NCBI GenBank assembly: GCA_963848415.1
Contig: CAWKDN010000001.1
Coordinates: 2,418,001 to 2,482,000 of the forward strand
Source: CAVQBC01 sp963848415
GTDB taxonomy: Bacteria > Actinomycetota > Thermoleophilia > Solirubrobacterales > Solirubrobacteraceae
Length of the DNA stretch: 64,000 bases
Reading direction: 5' to 3'
Part shown: in pieces, positions 31,554 to 39,622 of the stretch
Layout: each line of letters begins with the position of its first letter
How positions within the stretch are numbered: the first letter of the stretch is position 1
Made by a program: the position numbers and the translations under genes
Notes under the pieces: generated by a model
The model's input: the letters and a program-made list of their open reading frames with translations, nothing else
Told to the model about the DNA's origin: nothing
Databases searched by the model: none

Positions 31554-32201
31554 TCAGCGGAGGCGGCGGAGCTCCGCCCGCCACAGGCCAGAGGGCAGCG
31601 TCTCGACGCGCACCAGCTCGACGCCGCCGGTCGCGAACGCCTCCACCTCGGTGCGGGTCAGCGGCCACGGCGGCCCGTGCGGCGGATCGGAGTCCTCCGC
31701 ACGCGCGGAGGCGATCACGACGAGCGTCCCGCCGGGCGCGACCAGCTCCGCCACCCGGGCGATGGCGTCGCCCCGCGGCGGGTCCGGCAGCGCCTGCACG
31801 GTGAAGCTTTCCACGACCAGGTCGAAGGCCTGCCGCCAGGCGGCGGGCGGGTCGAGCAGATCGGCGGTCAGGTAGTCCACCGGCGAGCCGGGGAAGCGCC
31901 GGCGGGCGGCCTCCAAGGCGCTCGGCGCGACGTCGAACGCGACCGTCTCGAAGCCGAGCGCGGCAACGTGCTCGGCGTCGTCGCCGAGCCCGCTGCCGAC
32001 CACCAGCGCGCGCCGGCCGGCGCCGTCGAGGGCCTGGGCCTCGGTCCACTCCACCAGCACCGGCTCGGGCCCGCCGCCGGCCCAGGGCACGATCGCCCGG
32101 CCCTCCCCGGCCTCGGCGTAGACGCGCTCGAACCAGGCGGTGGGGTCGCCGTCGTCGCGGCCCGCGTCGACCAGCTGCCGCGTGCGCTCGGCGGGGTCCA
32201 T
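31554..32201 (-). CDS. Class I SAM-dependent methyltransferase
   Basis: This is a 215-residue protein with the SAM site ALVVGSGLGDDAEHVAALG near residue 70 and the acidic strand VAFDVAP. DLVVESFTVQALP and VAPGGTLVVIAS give motifs IV-V. The small size and the TAWFERVYAEAGEG opening resemble thiopurine-methyltransferase-like enzymes; the substrate is unknown. ATG at 32201 is chosen because TAATCT, a -10-like hexamer, ends ten bases before it. A start nine codons earlier is possible. It lies just downstream of the kinase gene. Confidence 0.88.
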   Translation of the reverse strand: MDPAERTRQLVDAGRDDGDPTAWFERVYAEAGEGRAIVPWAGGGPEPVLVEWTEAQALDGAGRRALVVGSGLGDDAEHVAALGFETVAFDVAPSALEAARRRFPGSPVDYLTADLLDPPAAWRQAFDLVVESFTVQALPDPPRGDAIARVAELVAPGGTLVVIASARAEDSDPPHGPPWPLTRTEVEAFATGGVELVRVETLPSGLWRAELRRLR

Positions 32202-32211
32202 GGTCGCCGGG

Positions 32212-32217
32212 AGATTA
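32212..32217 (-). promoter_or_regulatory. -10-like hexamer TAATCT before the methyltransferase
   Basis: Read on the minus strand, TAATCT ends ten bases before the ATG at 32201. It overlaps the TAA stop of the kinase gene and no ribosome site intervenes. Confidence 0.45.
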
Positions 32218-33026
32218 GCCGCGTTCACCCGCCACCGGCTCGAGCGCGGCGCGCAGCTCGGCGAGCGTCGGACGGGCGCGCGGCTCCGGCTCCAGGCAAC
32301 GGTCCACGGCGGCCGTCAGCGCCGCCGGCAGCCGCCGTCGCGACCGCAGCGGCGGCGCCCGGTGCTCGAGCTGCGGGTAGGCGTGCGCCTCGTCGGCGAA
32401 CGGCGTCTTGCCGGTGGCCGCCTCCCACAGCACGACACCGACGCCCCACACGTCGGCGGCGGCGCCGACGCGGCCGCCGCGCGCCTGCTCGGGCGCCATG
32501 TAGCACCAGGTCCCGATGCCGGGCCGGGCGCGGCCGGGGCGCGGGCGATGCTGAGGTCGATCAGCTTCGCGCGGCCCGACTCGGCCACCAGGTTGGACCG
32601 TTTGAGGTCGAGGTGCACGTATCCCTGCCGGGGCAGGTAGCCGACCGCCGAGCCGAGCCCGAGGCCGAGGAACGCGAGCTCGCGCGCTCCCAGCGGGCGC
32701 GGGCGGTCCTCGATCAGGCGGGCGAGCGTCGCGCCGGTGAGCGTCTCCATGACCACCAGCGGCTCGGGCGCCCGCAGGACGCCGTACCCGCGCACGACGC
32801 CGGGATGGCAGAGCGAGGCCAGCAGCCGGCCCTCGGCCAGCAGCCGGCGTCGCAGCCCCAGGTCGCCGCGCCGGTCGGGCCGCAGGCCCTTGACGATGCA
32901 GCGGCACTCGCGCTCGTGGCTCCAGCAGTCATAGACGTCCAGCGCGCGCGAACGGTGGAGGTGCTCGAGGACCTCGTAGCCGGGGGCGAGCTCGCTCCCG
33001 GGACGGCGCGGAGCCCGCGCGCTCAC
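32215..33026 (-). pseudogene. Protein kinase-like gene, frameshifted
   Basis: The start is GTG at 33026, overlapping the ABC gene stop. The first frame gives the N-lobe, the catalytic loop YVHLDLKRSNLV (HxDxKxxN) and LIDLSIAR in place of the DFG. A one-base shift near 32525-32545, in a GC tract, is then needed to continue with GIGTWCYMAPEQARGG, DVWGVGVVLWEAATGKTPF and the C-lobe to the TAA at 32215. The intact protein would be about 270 residues, shorter than receptor Ser/Thr kinases and without a membrane anchor. Asp and Lys of the catalytic loop are kept, so it may have been active. Confidence 0.75.
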
Positions 33027-34527
33027 CCCACCGCCTGCCGCTGCGCCGGCCGCGCGCCGGAGATCGTCACCACGCGGTCGGCGAAGTCCAGCAGCTGCTC
33101 GTCGTGGGTGATCAGCAGCGCCGTGCGCCCGCCCAGCAGCGTCCGCAGCGGCTCGATCAGCCGCGTCGCGGCGTCGCGTTCGAGCCCCGTGGTCGGCTCG
33201 TCGAGCACGACGACCGGGGCGTCGCGCAGGAGCGTCCGCGCGATCTCGACGCGGCGCCGCTGGCCGCCGGACAGGCGCCGGCCCCGCTGCCCGACGCGCG
33301 TCTCGTAGCCCTCGGGCAGCCCGCTGACGTACTCGTGCGCGCCGGCCGCGCGCGCGGCGGCCTCGATCTCGGGGCGGCTCGCGCCGGGGCGGCCGAAGGC
33401 GATGTTCTCGCGCACGCTCGCGTCGAAGAGCAGCGTCTCCTGGAGCAGCAGCGCGACTGATCCCCGGACGGAGGCGAGCGTGAGCTCGCGCAGGTCGTGC
33501 CCGTCCAGGCGCACGGATCCAGATCCCGGGTCGGCGAAGCGCAGCAGCAGCCGGCCGACGGTCGACTTGCCCGCGCCGCTCGGGCCCGCGAGCGCGACCA
33601 CCTCGCCCGGCGCGACGCGCAGCGAGAGCCCGCGCAGCGCCGGCTCCGGCGCGTCGGGAGGCGAGGAAGGCCAGCAGGCCGCCGATCGTCAGCCGGCCGT
33701 CCTGCACCGCCCAGGTGCCGAAGGCCACGACGGCGAGCACCCGCCACCTCGACCAGGGCGACCAGGCCGGAGAAGGTGCCGCCGACGCGCGCCGCGGCGA
33801 GCTCGGCGTCCACGACGCCCTCGCCCTCGCCCAGCAGCCGCCGCCGCTCGTGCTCGGCCCGGCCCATGGACTGCACGAGCGCCGTGTTGGCCAGGCTCTC
33901 CTCCGCGACCGCGCTCAGGCCGCCGCTGCGCCGGCGCTTCTCACGCGCGGCATGGCGGGCGAGCCGGGCGAAGTCGGCGCGTGGCGAGGTAGAAAGGGGG
34001 GCGCCTCGCTCGCAGCCCGCCCAGGACGAAGCCCTCGATCGCCTGGACGTCGCCGCCCCATGCGGGCGATCAGGTCCCCGAGGCGGCGCGTGTCCAGCGT
34101 GTCGAAGGACAGGCGCTGGATGTGCGAGAAGAAGGTGGTGCGCAGATCGAGCAGGAAGCGCTCGCCGGCCCACGTCCACGCGTAGTCCTCGCCGAAGCCG
34201 GCAGCCGCTCCGGCGAGCGTCAGCCCGAGCACCACCGCGGCGATCCAGGGCAGCGCGCCGAGCTCGGCGGGCACGACGACCTGGTCGACGACGATCCGAA
34301 CATCCAGATCTCGGCGGCCTGGATCCCCGGCAGCAGGACGCGAGCAGGATGCCGGCCGCGATCGCGCGCCGGTAGGGGCGGGCGAAGGGCCAGAAGCGAC
34401 GGACCAGCTCCCGCGGGGCCATCCGCGGCGCGGCGGCGACCAGGTCGCCCCCGGGCTGGCGCGGGCGCAGGAAGGCGTGCAGACGGCCCGGCCGGGTGGC
34501 CGGGCCGCTGCTGCGGGCGTCCGTCAA
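33023..34527 (-). pseudogene. ABC exporter (fused membrane and ATPase domains), several frameshifts and deletions
   Basis: The start is TTG at 34527. Pieces of one protein occur in different frames: RELVRRFWPFARPYRRAIAAG; then AAGFGEDYAWTWAGERFLLDL, LRTTFFSHIQRLSFDTLDTRR and LGDLIARM; then GGLSAVAEESLANTALVQSM; then VVAFGTWAVQDGRLTIGGLLAFLA. An ATPase domain follows with Walker A GPSGAGKST, signature LSGGQRRR and Walker B VVVLDEPTTGLE, intact from 33601 to 33023. At least four frame changes are needed, and about 60 residues between the last membrane helix and the ATPase domain, plus part of the membrane domain, are missing. Either the gene is decayed or the assembly is poor. The neighbouring kinase gene is also broken. 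Confidence 0.75.
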
Positions 34528-34536
34528 CTGCCGGGC

Positions 34537-34662
34537 TTACGTATCGGTCGAGCGGCGGCGGCGGCGGCGGCGACGGCGCCGGCTGCGACCGGTGTTGCTC
34601 GAGTCGTCCCGTGCCGCGCGGGCGGCCGGGACGGAGGCGGTGAAGGCGGAGCGGTAGGCCAC
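34537..34662 (-). CDS. Tiny arginine-rich protein (41 aa, ten consecutive Arg)
   Basis: GTG at 34662 is preceded by AAAGGGAGGAAGACC, one of the best ribosome sites in the window. The frame reads VAYRSAFTASVPAARAARDD, then SSNTGRS, ten Arg in a row, and STDT before TAA. The Arg run comes from a CGC repeat. Such short basic proteins can bind RNA, ribosomes or DNA. No family is known to me. The strong ribosome site is the main reason to call it. Confidence 0.5.
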   Translation of the reverse strand: MAYRSAFTASVPAARAARDDSSNTGRSRRRRRRRRRRSTDT

Positions 34663-34761
34663 GGTCTTCCTCCCTTTAGTCGGTGACTGACCGCCGGGAC
34701 GATCGCCGGGGCCGGTGAGCCGTCGATGAGGAGCCGATGAGAGATCTCACACGCGACGCAG

Positions 34762-34767
34762 TAGCGT
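34762..34767 (+). promoter_or_regulatory. -10-like hexamer TAGCGT before folP
   Basis: TAGCGT ends seven bases before the GTG at 34775, without a ribosome site, as for a leaderless message. Confidence 0.5.
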
Positions 34768-34774
34768 CCGCGCG

Positions 34775-35623
34775 GTGCCCGGAGCAGCGCCCTACACGAT
34801 CATGGGCGTCGTCAACGTCACGCCCGACTCGTTCTCCGACGGCGGGACGTTCGAGGACGCCGGCGCGGCGGTGGCGCAGGCCGCGCGGCTGGCCGCCGAG
34901 GGGGCGGGGATCGTCGACGTCGGCGGGGAGTCGACCCGCCCGGGCGCCGCCCCCGTCCCGGCCGGCGCCGAGCTCGAGCGCGTGCTGCCGGTGGTCGCGG
35001 GCATCGCCGCGCTCGGACTCCACGGCGTGCAGATCTCGGTCGACACGATGAAGCTGGCGGTCGCCGAGGCGGCGGTCGACGCCGGCGCCACCTACGTCAA
35101 CGACGTCACCGCCTTCCGCCACGATCCCGAGCTCGCCGGGCTGGTGGCCGACCGGGGACTGGACTGCTGCCTGATGCACATGCTGGGCGAGCCGCGCACG
35201 ATGCAGGAGGACCCGCGCTACGGCGACGTGGTCGACGACGTGCGCGCCTTCCTGGAGGAGCGGCTGGCCGCCGCGGTGGCGGCCGGCGTGCCCGAGGAGC
35301 GCGTCCACCTGGACCCCGGCATCGGCTTCGGCAAGACGATGGACCACAACCTCGAGCTGCTGCGGCGGCTGGACACGCTCGTGGCCATCGGGCGCCCGCT
35401 CGTGATCGGCACCTCGCGCAAGAGCTTCCTGGGCCGGATCACCGGCCGCGAGGCGGCCGAGCGGGGCCCCGCGACGGTGGCCACGAACGTGCTCGCGCTC
35501 GAGCGCGGGGCCCGGATCTTCCGCGTCCACGACGTCGCGCCGACCGCCGACGCGCTCGCGGTGACGGCTGCTACGTTGGCGGGCCGATGGACCCCTCCGA
35601 CCCCTACGACGACGAGGACCTGA
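34775..35623 (+). CDS. folP: Dihydropteroate synthase
   Basis: This is a 282-residue TIM-barrel enzyme that joins p-aminobenzoate to the pterin diphosphate in folate synthesis and is the target of sulfonamides. Motifs are MGVVNVTPDSFSDGG at residue 10, VDVGGESTRPGA near 48, YVNDVTAF near 110, GIGFGKTMDHN near 185, and GTSRKSFLG near 215. The GTG start is set by the hexamer just upstream. Its last 37 bases overlap folB in another frame. Confidence 0.96.
   Translation: MPGAAPYTIMGVVNVTPDSFSDGGTFEDAGAAVAQAARLAAEGAGIVDVGGESTRPGAAPVPAGAELERVLPVVAGIAALGLHGVQISVDTMKLAVAEAAVDAGATYVNDVTAFRHDPELAGLVADRGLDCCLMHMLGEPRTMQEDPRYGDVVDDVRAFLEERLAAAVAAGVPEERVHLDPGIGFGKTMDHNLELLRRLDTLVAIGRPLVIGTSRKSFLGRITGREAAERGPATVATNVLALERGARIFRVHDVAPTADALAVTAATLAGRWTPPTPTTTRT
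35572..35577 (+). promoter_or_regulatory. -10-like hexamer TACGTT before folB
   Basis: TACGTT ends nine bases before the ATG at 35587, inside the 3' end of folP. Confidence 0.35.
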
Positions 35624-36018
35624 GCGAGGACGAGGACGACGAGGAAGGTCCCGAGGTCGGGGTCACCATCGAGGTCGTCGGGCTCTCGCTCTTCACGCAC
35701 CACGGGGTCACGGCGGCCGAGCGCGAGATCGGCCAGCGCCTGGTGGTCGACGTGCGCTTCGACGTCGGCGAGCCCGACGCGCTGGTCACCGACCGCGTCG
35801 AGGACACCGTCGACTACGGCGAGGTCTGCCAGGTGATCGCGCTGATCGCCCAGCAGCGCTCCTACAAGACGCTGGAGCGGCTGTGCGCGGTGATCGCCGA
35901 CCGGCTCGCGAGCCAGTTCGGCGCCGAGAGCGTGACGGTCAAGGCGGCCAAGCCCGAGCCGCCGTTGCCGCTGCCGGTGGAGGAGGTCTCGGTGGAGGTG
36001 TGGCGGGAGGAGCGGTGA
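35587..36018 (+). CDS. folB: Dihydroneopterin aldolase
   Basis: This is a 143-residue protein. From residue 27 it is a normal FolB domain: VVGLSLFTHHGVTAAEREIG, YGEVCQVI, and YKTLERLCAVIADRL with the catalytic Lys/Glu region. It cleaves dihydroneopterin to hydroxymethyl-dihydropterin and glycolaldehyde. Before it are about 25 residues made almost only of Asp, Glu and Pro. This extension is encoded largely by the overlap with folP and there is no later start codon before the domain. FolP-FolB are adjacent as usual; folK follows only after the TetR-MMPL insertion. Confidence 0.93.
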   Translation: MDPSDPYDDEDLSEDEDDEEGPEVGVTIEVVGLSLFTHHGVTAAEREIGQRLVVDVRFDVGEPDALVTDRVEDTVDYGEVCQVIALIAQQRSYKTLERLCAVIADRLASQFGAESVTVKAAKPEPPLPLPVEEVSVEVWREER

Positions 36019-36040
36019 GTCGTGCCGCGTCGTAACACCT

Positions 36041-36154
36041 GCTGGTAAGGGGGTGAGCGTGCCGGCGGAGGCGTTCTCCGCCGGGTGATACGAGAAGTGC
36101 CTCATATCCGAGAGTTTCTCGTCCCGGTCGACGGTTCTGGCGTGTCCGCGCTCC
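36041..36154 (+). repeat. Dispersed intergenic repeat, copy B
   Basis: The core 36087-36154 matches the reverse of copy A at most positions and copy C at a majority (GATACGAGAA, TGCCTCATAT, GAGA, TTCTCGT, GGTCGA, TCTGGCG, CGCGCTCC pieces). An upstream stretch with GGTAAGG and GTGCCGGC is shared with copy C. It lies between folB and the TetR gene, at the point where the folate operon is interrupted. Confidence 0.75.
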
Positions 36155-36180
36155 GGGGAGCCGATCGCTTGACGCTGAAG

Positions 36181-36195
36181 TAAGTGGTCACTAGC
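36181..36195. promoter_or_regulatory. Operator-like dyad over the tetR -10 hexamer
   Basis: TAAGTGGTCACTAGC (AGTG-GT-CACT core) overlaps TAGCAT (36192-36197), which ends eleven bases before the TetR ATG. Its reverse complement shares TAGTGACCRCTYA with the site in front of the MMPL gene at 36861. Confidence 0.6.
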
Positions 36196-36208
36196 ATAGG
36201 CGATCGTC

Positions 36209-36823
36209 ATGGCCTCCACCGCCCGCTCCACCGACCCCGCCGCGCCCGCCCGCCGGACGCGCAAGTCGGCGGCCGTGCGACGCGAGGAGATCATCGAGGC
36301 GGCGATCGTGCACTTCGCCACCACGGGCTACAACGGCACGTCGACCGAGGCGATCGCGCGCGACGCCGGCATCTCCCAGCCCTATCTCTTCCGGCTCTTC
36401 CGCACCAAGCGCGAGCTGTTCCTCGCGTGCTACGACCGCTTGTGCGAGCGGCTGGCGGAGATCTTCCGGGAGGCGGCCGAGACCGCCCCGCCTGACGGGC
36501 GCGTCAAGGCCCTCGGGCGCGCCTACATCGAGAAGCTGCTGCCCGACCGCACCATGCTGCTCCTACAGATGCAGGCCTACGCCGCGTGCTCGGATCCGGA
36601 GATCCAGGCGCACGTGCGCCGGCGCTACGTCGAGCAGGTGCGCGGCATACAGCGGCTCACCGGCGCCGACACCGCCAAGGTCTGGAGCTTCTTCTCGCAC
36701 GGGATGCTGCTCAACGTGGCCGCCTCGCTGGACCTGCAGGCGATCGCCGGCGAGGAGCCGTGGCTGGCCGACTGGCTCGACCCGGGGGCGATGATCGCCG
36801 AGAGCCACGACGCCGGCGGATGA
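36209..36823 (+). CDS. TetR-family transcriptional regulator
   Basis: This is a 204-residue repressor. A disordered Arg/Ala N-terminus is followed by the helix-turn-helix (EEIIEAAIVHFATTGYNGTS, then ISQPYLFRLFRTKRELFLA, residues 28-72) and a helical ligand domain. It lies 80 bases before the MMPL exporter gene on the same strand. Shared operator-like dyads lie at both promoters, so it probably represses itself and the exporter, and a lipid-like or toxic ligand would release it. The ligand is unknown. Confidence 0.92.
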   Translation: MASTARSTDPAAPARRTRKSAAVRREEIIEAAIVHFATTGYNGTSTEAIARDAGISQPYLFRLFRTKRELFLACYDRLCERLAEIFREAAETAPPDGRVKALGRAYIEKLLPDRTMLLLQMQAYAACSDPEIQAHVRRRYVEQVRGIQRLTGADTAKVWSFFSHGMLLNVAASLDLQAIAGEEPWLADWLDPGAMIAESHDAGG

Positions 36824-36860
36824 CCTGCGCCGGCACCGCCCTCTTTTTTTCATCGACGAC

Positions 36861-36876
36861 GTAGTGACCGCTCACG
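36861..36876. promoter_or_regulatory. Operator-like dyad upstream of the MMPL gene
   Basis: GTAGTGACCGCTCACG (GTGA-CCGC-TCAC arms) lies 28 bases before the exporter ATG. It shares TAGTGACCRCTYA with the reverse of the site at the TetR promoter. Confidence 0.6.
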
Positions 36877-36903
36877 ACCAGACGACCCGACTGGGAGCTC
36901 CCC

Positions 36904-39081
36904 ATGAGTGAACGCGCATCGCACCAGACCGTCGACGAGCCGCCGCGCAAGCGGTCGCCGGGCCGGCTCGAGCGGCTCGGCGGCGTCCTCTACCGCCGCC
37001 GCCGTCTGTCGCTGTGGCTCTCGCTCGTCGCGGTGCTGCTCGCCGGCGTGTTCGGCGGCCCGGTGTTCGGCCTGCTGGATTCGGGCGACGACTTCGACGA
37101 CCCCCAGGCCGAGGCGGTGCTCGCCAGCCGCGACATCGCACGCGCCACGGGCGCCAGCGCCTCGCCTGACGTCGTCGCGCTCGTCCGCCTCGGCGCGCCG
37201 GTGGACTCGGCCCCCGCCCAGGCGCGGATCGCCGAGGTCGAGCGCGGCCTCAGCGACCCCGGCGTGGCGAGCATCGTGCGCTACGAGCCCGGCGGCGACC
37301 GGCGGCTGGTCTCCGAGGACGGCGAGTCGACCTACCTGGTCGCGACGTTCAAGAACGACGACGGCGACGCCGTCGAGGCGATCCAGGAGCGCCTCGGCGA
37401 GGAGCCCGACGTGGCGCTCGGCGGCAACTCCGTCGCCCAGGAGCAGGTCGGCACGCAGGTCTCCGAGGACATCGCCCGCGCCGAGCTGCTCGCCTTCCCG
37501 ATCCTCTTCGTGCTCTCGCTCTTCGTCTTCCGCGGCGTGATCGCGGCACTGCTGCCGCTCGCGGTCGGGATCGCCACCATCCTCGGCTCGTTCCTGGTCA
37601 TGCGGCTGGTCAACACCGTCGAGCCGATGTCGATCTACGCGCTGAACCTGATCACCGGGCTCGGCCTCGGCCTGGCCATCGACTACTCGCTGTTCATGGT
37701 CTCGCGCTTCCGCGAGGAGCTCGAACGCGGTGCGGACACCAGGGCGGCGCTGGTGCGCACGATGGCCACCGCGGGGCGCACCGTGCTCTTCAGCTCGGTC
37801 ACCGTCGCCGCCGCCCTGGCGGCGCTGCTGGTCTTCCCCCAGCGCTTCCTGTACTCGATGGGGGTCGGCGGGCTCGTGTGCGCGCTGATGGCCGCGCTCG
37901 TCTCGCTGACGATCCTGCCGGCGATGCTCGCGGCGCTGGGCCCGCGCGTGAACGCGCTGAGCCCGCGCCGCTGGCGAGAGTCGCTCGCCCGCGACGCGCG
38001 CGACGAGCGCAGCGGCTTCTGGTACCGCCTCTCGCAGGCGGTCATGCGCCGGCCGGGGCCGATCGCCGTCGCGGCCGCGGTGCTCCTGATCGTGATGGGG
38101 CTGCCCTTCACCCGCATCGAGTTCACCGGCGTCGACGCCACGGTGCTGCCGCCCGAGCAGTCCGCGCGCGCCGTCGACGACGCCCTGCAGGCGGAGTTCC
38201 CGCCGTCGGAGACCGCGCCGGTGTACGTGGTGCTCGCGCGCGGCGAGGCCGGTCAGGTGAACGCCTACGCCCGGCGCCTGGGGGAGTTGGGCGGCCAGGC
38301 GGCCCCGCCGCGCGTGCAGCCCGCGGGCGACGGCTTCCGCGTCGACCTGCTGGCGCGCGGCCAGCCGCTCTCCGGCGACGCCAAGGCGCTGGTCGAGGAG
38401 GTGCGCGACGTCCCGGCGCCCGGGCCGGCCCGGGTCGGTGGCCAGACGGCCGCCTTCCTGGACCAGCAGACGTCGCTGGGGGCGACGCTGCCGCTCGCGC
38501 TCGTCATCCTCGCGACGACGACGCTCGTCATCCTCTTCCTGATGACGGGCTCGGTGATCCTGCCGATCAAGGCGCTGGTGATGAACCTGCTGACCCTGAG
38601 CGCCGCCTTCGGCCTGCTCGTGCTGATCTTCCAGGACGGCCGCTTCGAGGGGCTGCTGAGCTTCACCAGCCAGGGGGCGCTGGAGTCCAGTCAGCCCGTG
38701 CTGCTCTTCGCGGTCGCCTTCGGGCTCTCCACCGACTACGGCGTCTTCCTGCTCACGCGGATCAAGGAGCTGCACGACCAGGGGGTGCCCAACGACGAGG
38801 CGGTCGCGCTGGGCCTGCAGCGCACCGGGCGGATCGTGACCTTCGCCGCGCTGTTGTTCGTGATCGCCATCGGCGCCTTCGCGACGTCGCAGATCATCTT
38901 CATCCAGCAGCTCGGCGTCGGGACGGCGCTCGCGGTGCTGATCGACGCGACGATCGTCCGGGCGCTGCTCGTGCCCTCGCTGATGAAGCTGCTGGGCGAG
39001 TGGAACTGGTGGGCGCCGCGACCGCTCGCGCGGCTGCACGCCCGCATCGGCCTGGGGGAGGGGGAGGCGAGCCCGGCGTGA
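36904..39081 (+). CDS. MMPL-family RND-type transporter
   Basis: This is a 725-residue protein with about twelve membrane helices arranged as two halves, each with an external loop (residues 45-185 and about 400-520). The MMPL pattern is clear: LITGLGLGLAIDYSLFMVSRFREEL in the first half and FAVAFGLSTDYGVFLLTRIKE in the second half, with the membrane Asp-Tyr pairs that relay protons. Relatives export lipids, fatty acids or drugs. GGGAG lies before the ATG. It overlaps folK by four bases, so folK is read from the same message even though it belongs to folate synthesis. Confidence 0.93.
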   Translation: MSERASHQTVDEPPRKRSPGRLERLGGVLYRRRRLSLWLSLVAVLLAGVFGGPVFGLLDSGDDFDDPQAEAVLASRDIARATGASASPDVVALVRLGAPVDSAPAQARIAEVERGLSDPGVASIVRYEPGGDRRLVSEDGESTYLVATFKNDDGDAVEAIQERLGEEPDVALGGNSVAQEQVGTQVSEDIARAELLAFPILFVLSLFVFRGVIAALLPLAVGIATILGSFLVMRLVNTVEPMSIYALNLITGLGLGLAIDYSLFMVSRFREELERGADTRAALVRTMATAGRTVLFSSVTVAAALAALLVFPQRFLYSMGVGGLVCALMAALVSLTILPAMLAALGPRVNALSPRRWRESLARDARDERSGFWYRLSQAVMRRPGPIAVAAAVLLIVMGLPFTRIEFTGVDATVLPPEQSARAVDDALQAEFPPSETAPVYVVLARGEAGQVNAYARRLGELGGQAAPPRVQPAGDGFRVDLLARGQPLSGDAKALVEEVRDVPAPGPARVGGQTAAFLDQQTSLGATLPLALVILATTTLVILFLMTGSVILPIKALVMNLLTLSAAFGLLVLIFQDGRFEGLLSFTSQGALESSQPVLLFAVAFGLSTDYGVFLLTRIKELHDQGVPNDEAVALGLQRTGRIVTFAALLFVIAIGAFATSQIIFIQQLGVGTALAVLIDATIVRALLVPSLMKLLGEWNWWAPRPLARLHARIGLGEGEASPA

Positions 39082-39587
39082 AGCTCGGCTACCTCGGGCT
39101 CGGCTCGAACGTCGGCGACCGCCGCATCCAGCTGCAGGCGGCGGTCGAGGAGCTGTGGGTGCACGACGCCCCGGTGCTGGCCTCCTCCTCGGTGTACGAG
39201 ACCGAGCCGGTCGGCGAGGTGCTCGACCAGCGCGACTTCTACAACGCGTGCGTGCGGATCGAGACCACGCTCGAGCCCGAGGCGCTGCTGGACGCCTGCA
39301 AGGCGGTCGAGCGCGCGCTCGGGCGCGAGACCGCCGGCGCGGTGCGCCACGGCCCGCGGGCGATCGACGTCGATCTCCTCTTGCTCGGGGACGACACCCA
39401 CCGCTCCGAGCGCCTGACGCTGCCCCACGAGCAGGTGACCTCGCGGCGCTTCGTGCTCGTGCCCCTGCTCGAGCTCGACCCGGGGCTGGTGGTGCCGGGC
39501 GCGGGGCCGGCGGCCGAGGCGCTGGCGGCGCTCGGCCCCGGCCAGGAGGTCCGGCGGGCCGGGCCGCCCCTCGACGTCGGCCGCTGA
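39078..39587 (+). CDS. folK: 2-amino-4-hydroxy-6-hydroxymethyldihydropteridine pyrophosphokinase
   Basis: This is a 169-residue HPPK that adds a pyrophosphate to hydroxymethyl-dihydropterin, the step before FolP. Motifs are YLGLGSNVGDRRIQLQAAVE at residue 4, SSVYETEPVG near 36, FYNACVRIET, and GPRAIDVDLLLLGD near 96 with the metal-binding Asp pair. The start is GTG at 39078, overlapping the MMPL stop. In relatives folK follows folB directly; here a TetR-MMPL pair separates them. Confidence 0.95.
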   Translation: MKLGYLGLGSNVGDRRIQLQAAVEELWVHDAPVLASSSVYETEPVGEVLDQRDFYNACVRIETTLEPEALLDACKAVERALGRETAGAVRHGPRAIDVDLLLLGDDTHRSERLTLPHEQVTSRRFVLVPLLELDPGLVVPGAGPAAEALAALGPGQEVRRAGPPLDVGR

Positions 39588-39608
39588 CCGACACATAGCA
39601 ACATCCGT

Positions 39609-39614
39609 TAGCGT
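39609..39614 (+). promoter_or_regulatory. -10-like hexamer TAGCGT before the ArsR gene
   Basis: TAGCGT ends eight bases before the ATG at 39623. The surrounding 30 bases are relatively AT-rich (acatagcaacatccgttag) and could include the metal-sensor operator. Confidence 0.5.
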
Positions 39615-39622
39615 GTTGGGCC

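Noticed and set aside
34537..34560. 13-base match CGTATCGGTCGAG shared with repeat copy A, taken as a fourth copy
   Set aside because: Only 13 bases match and none of the core dyad is present; matches of this length are expected by chance in 64 kb.
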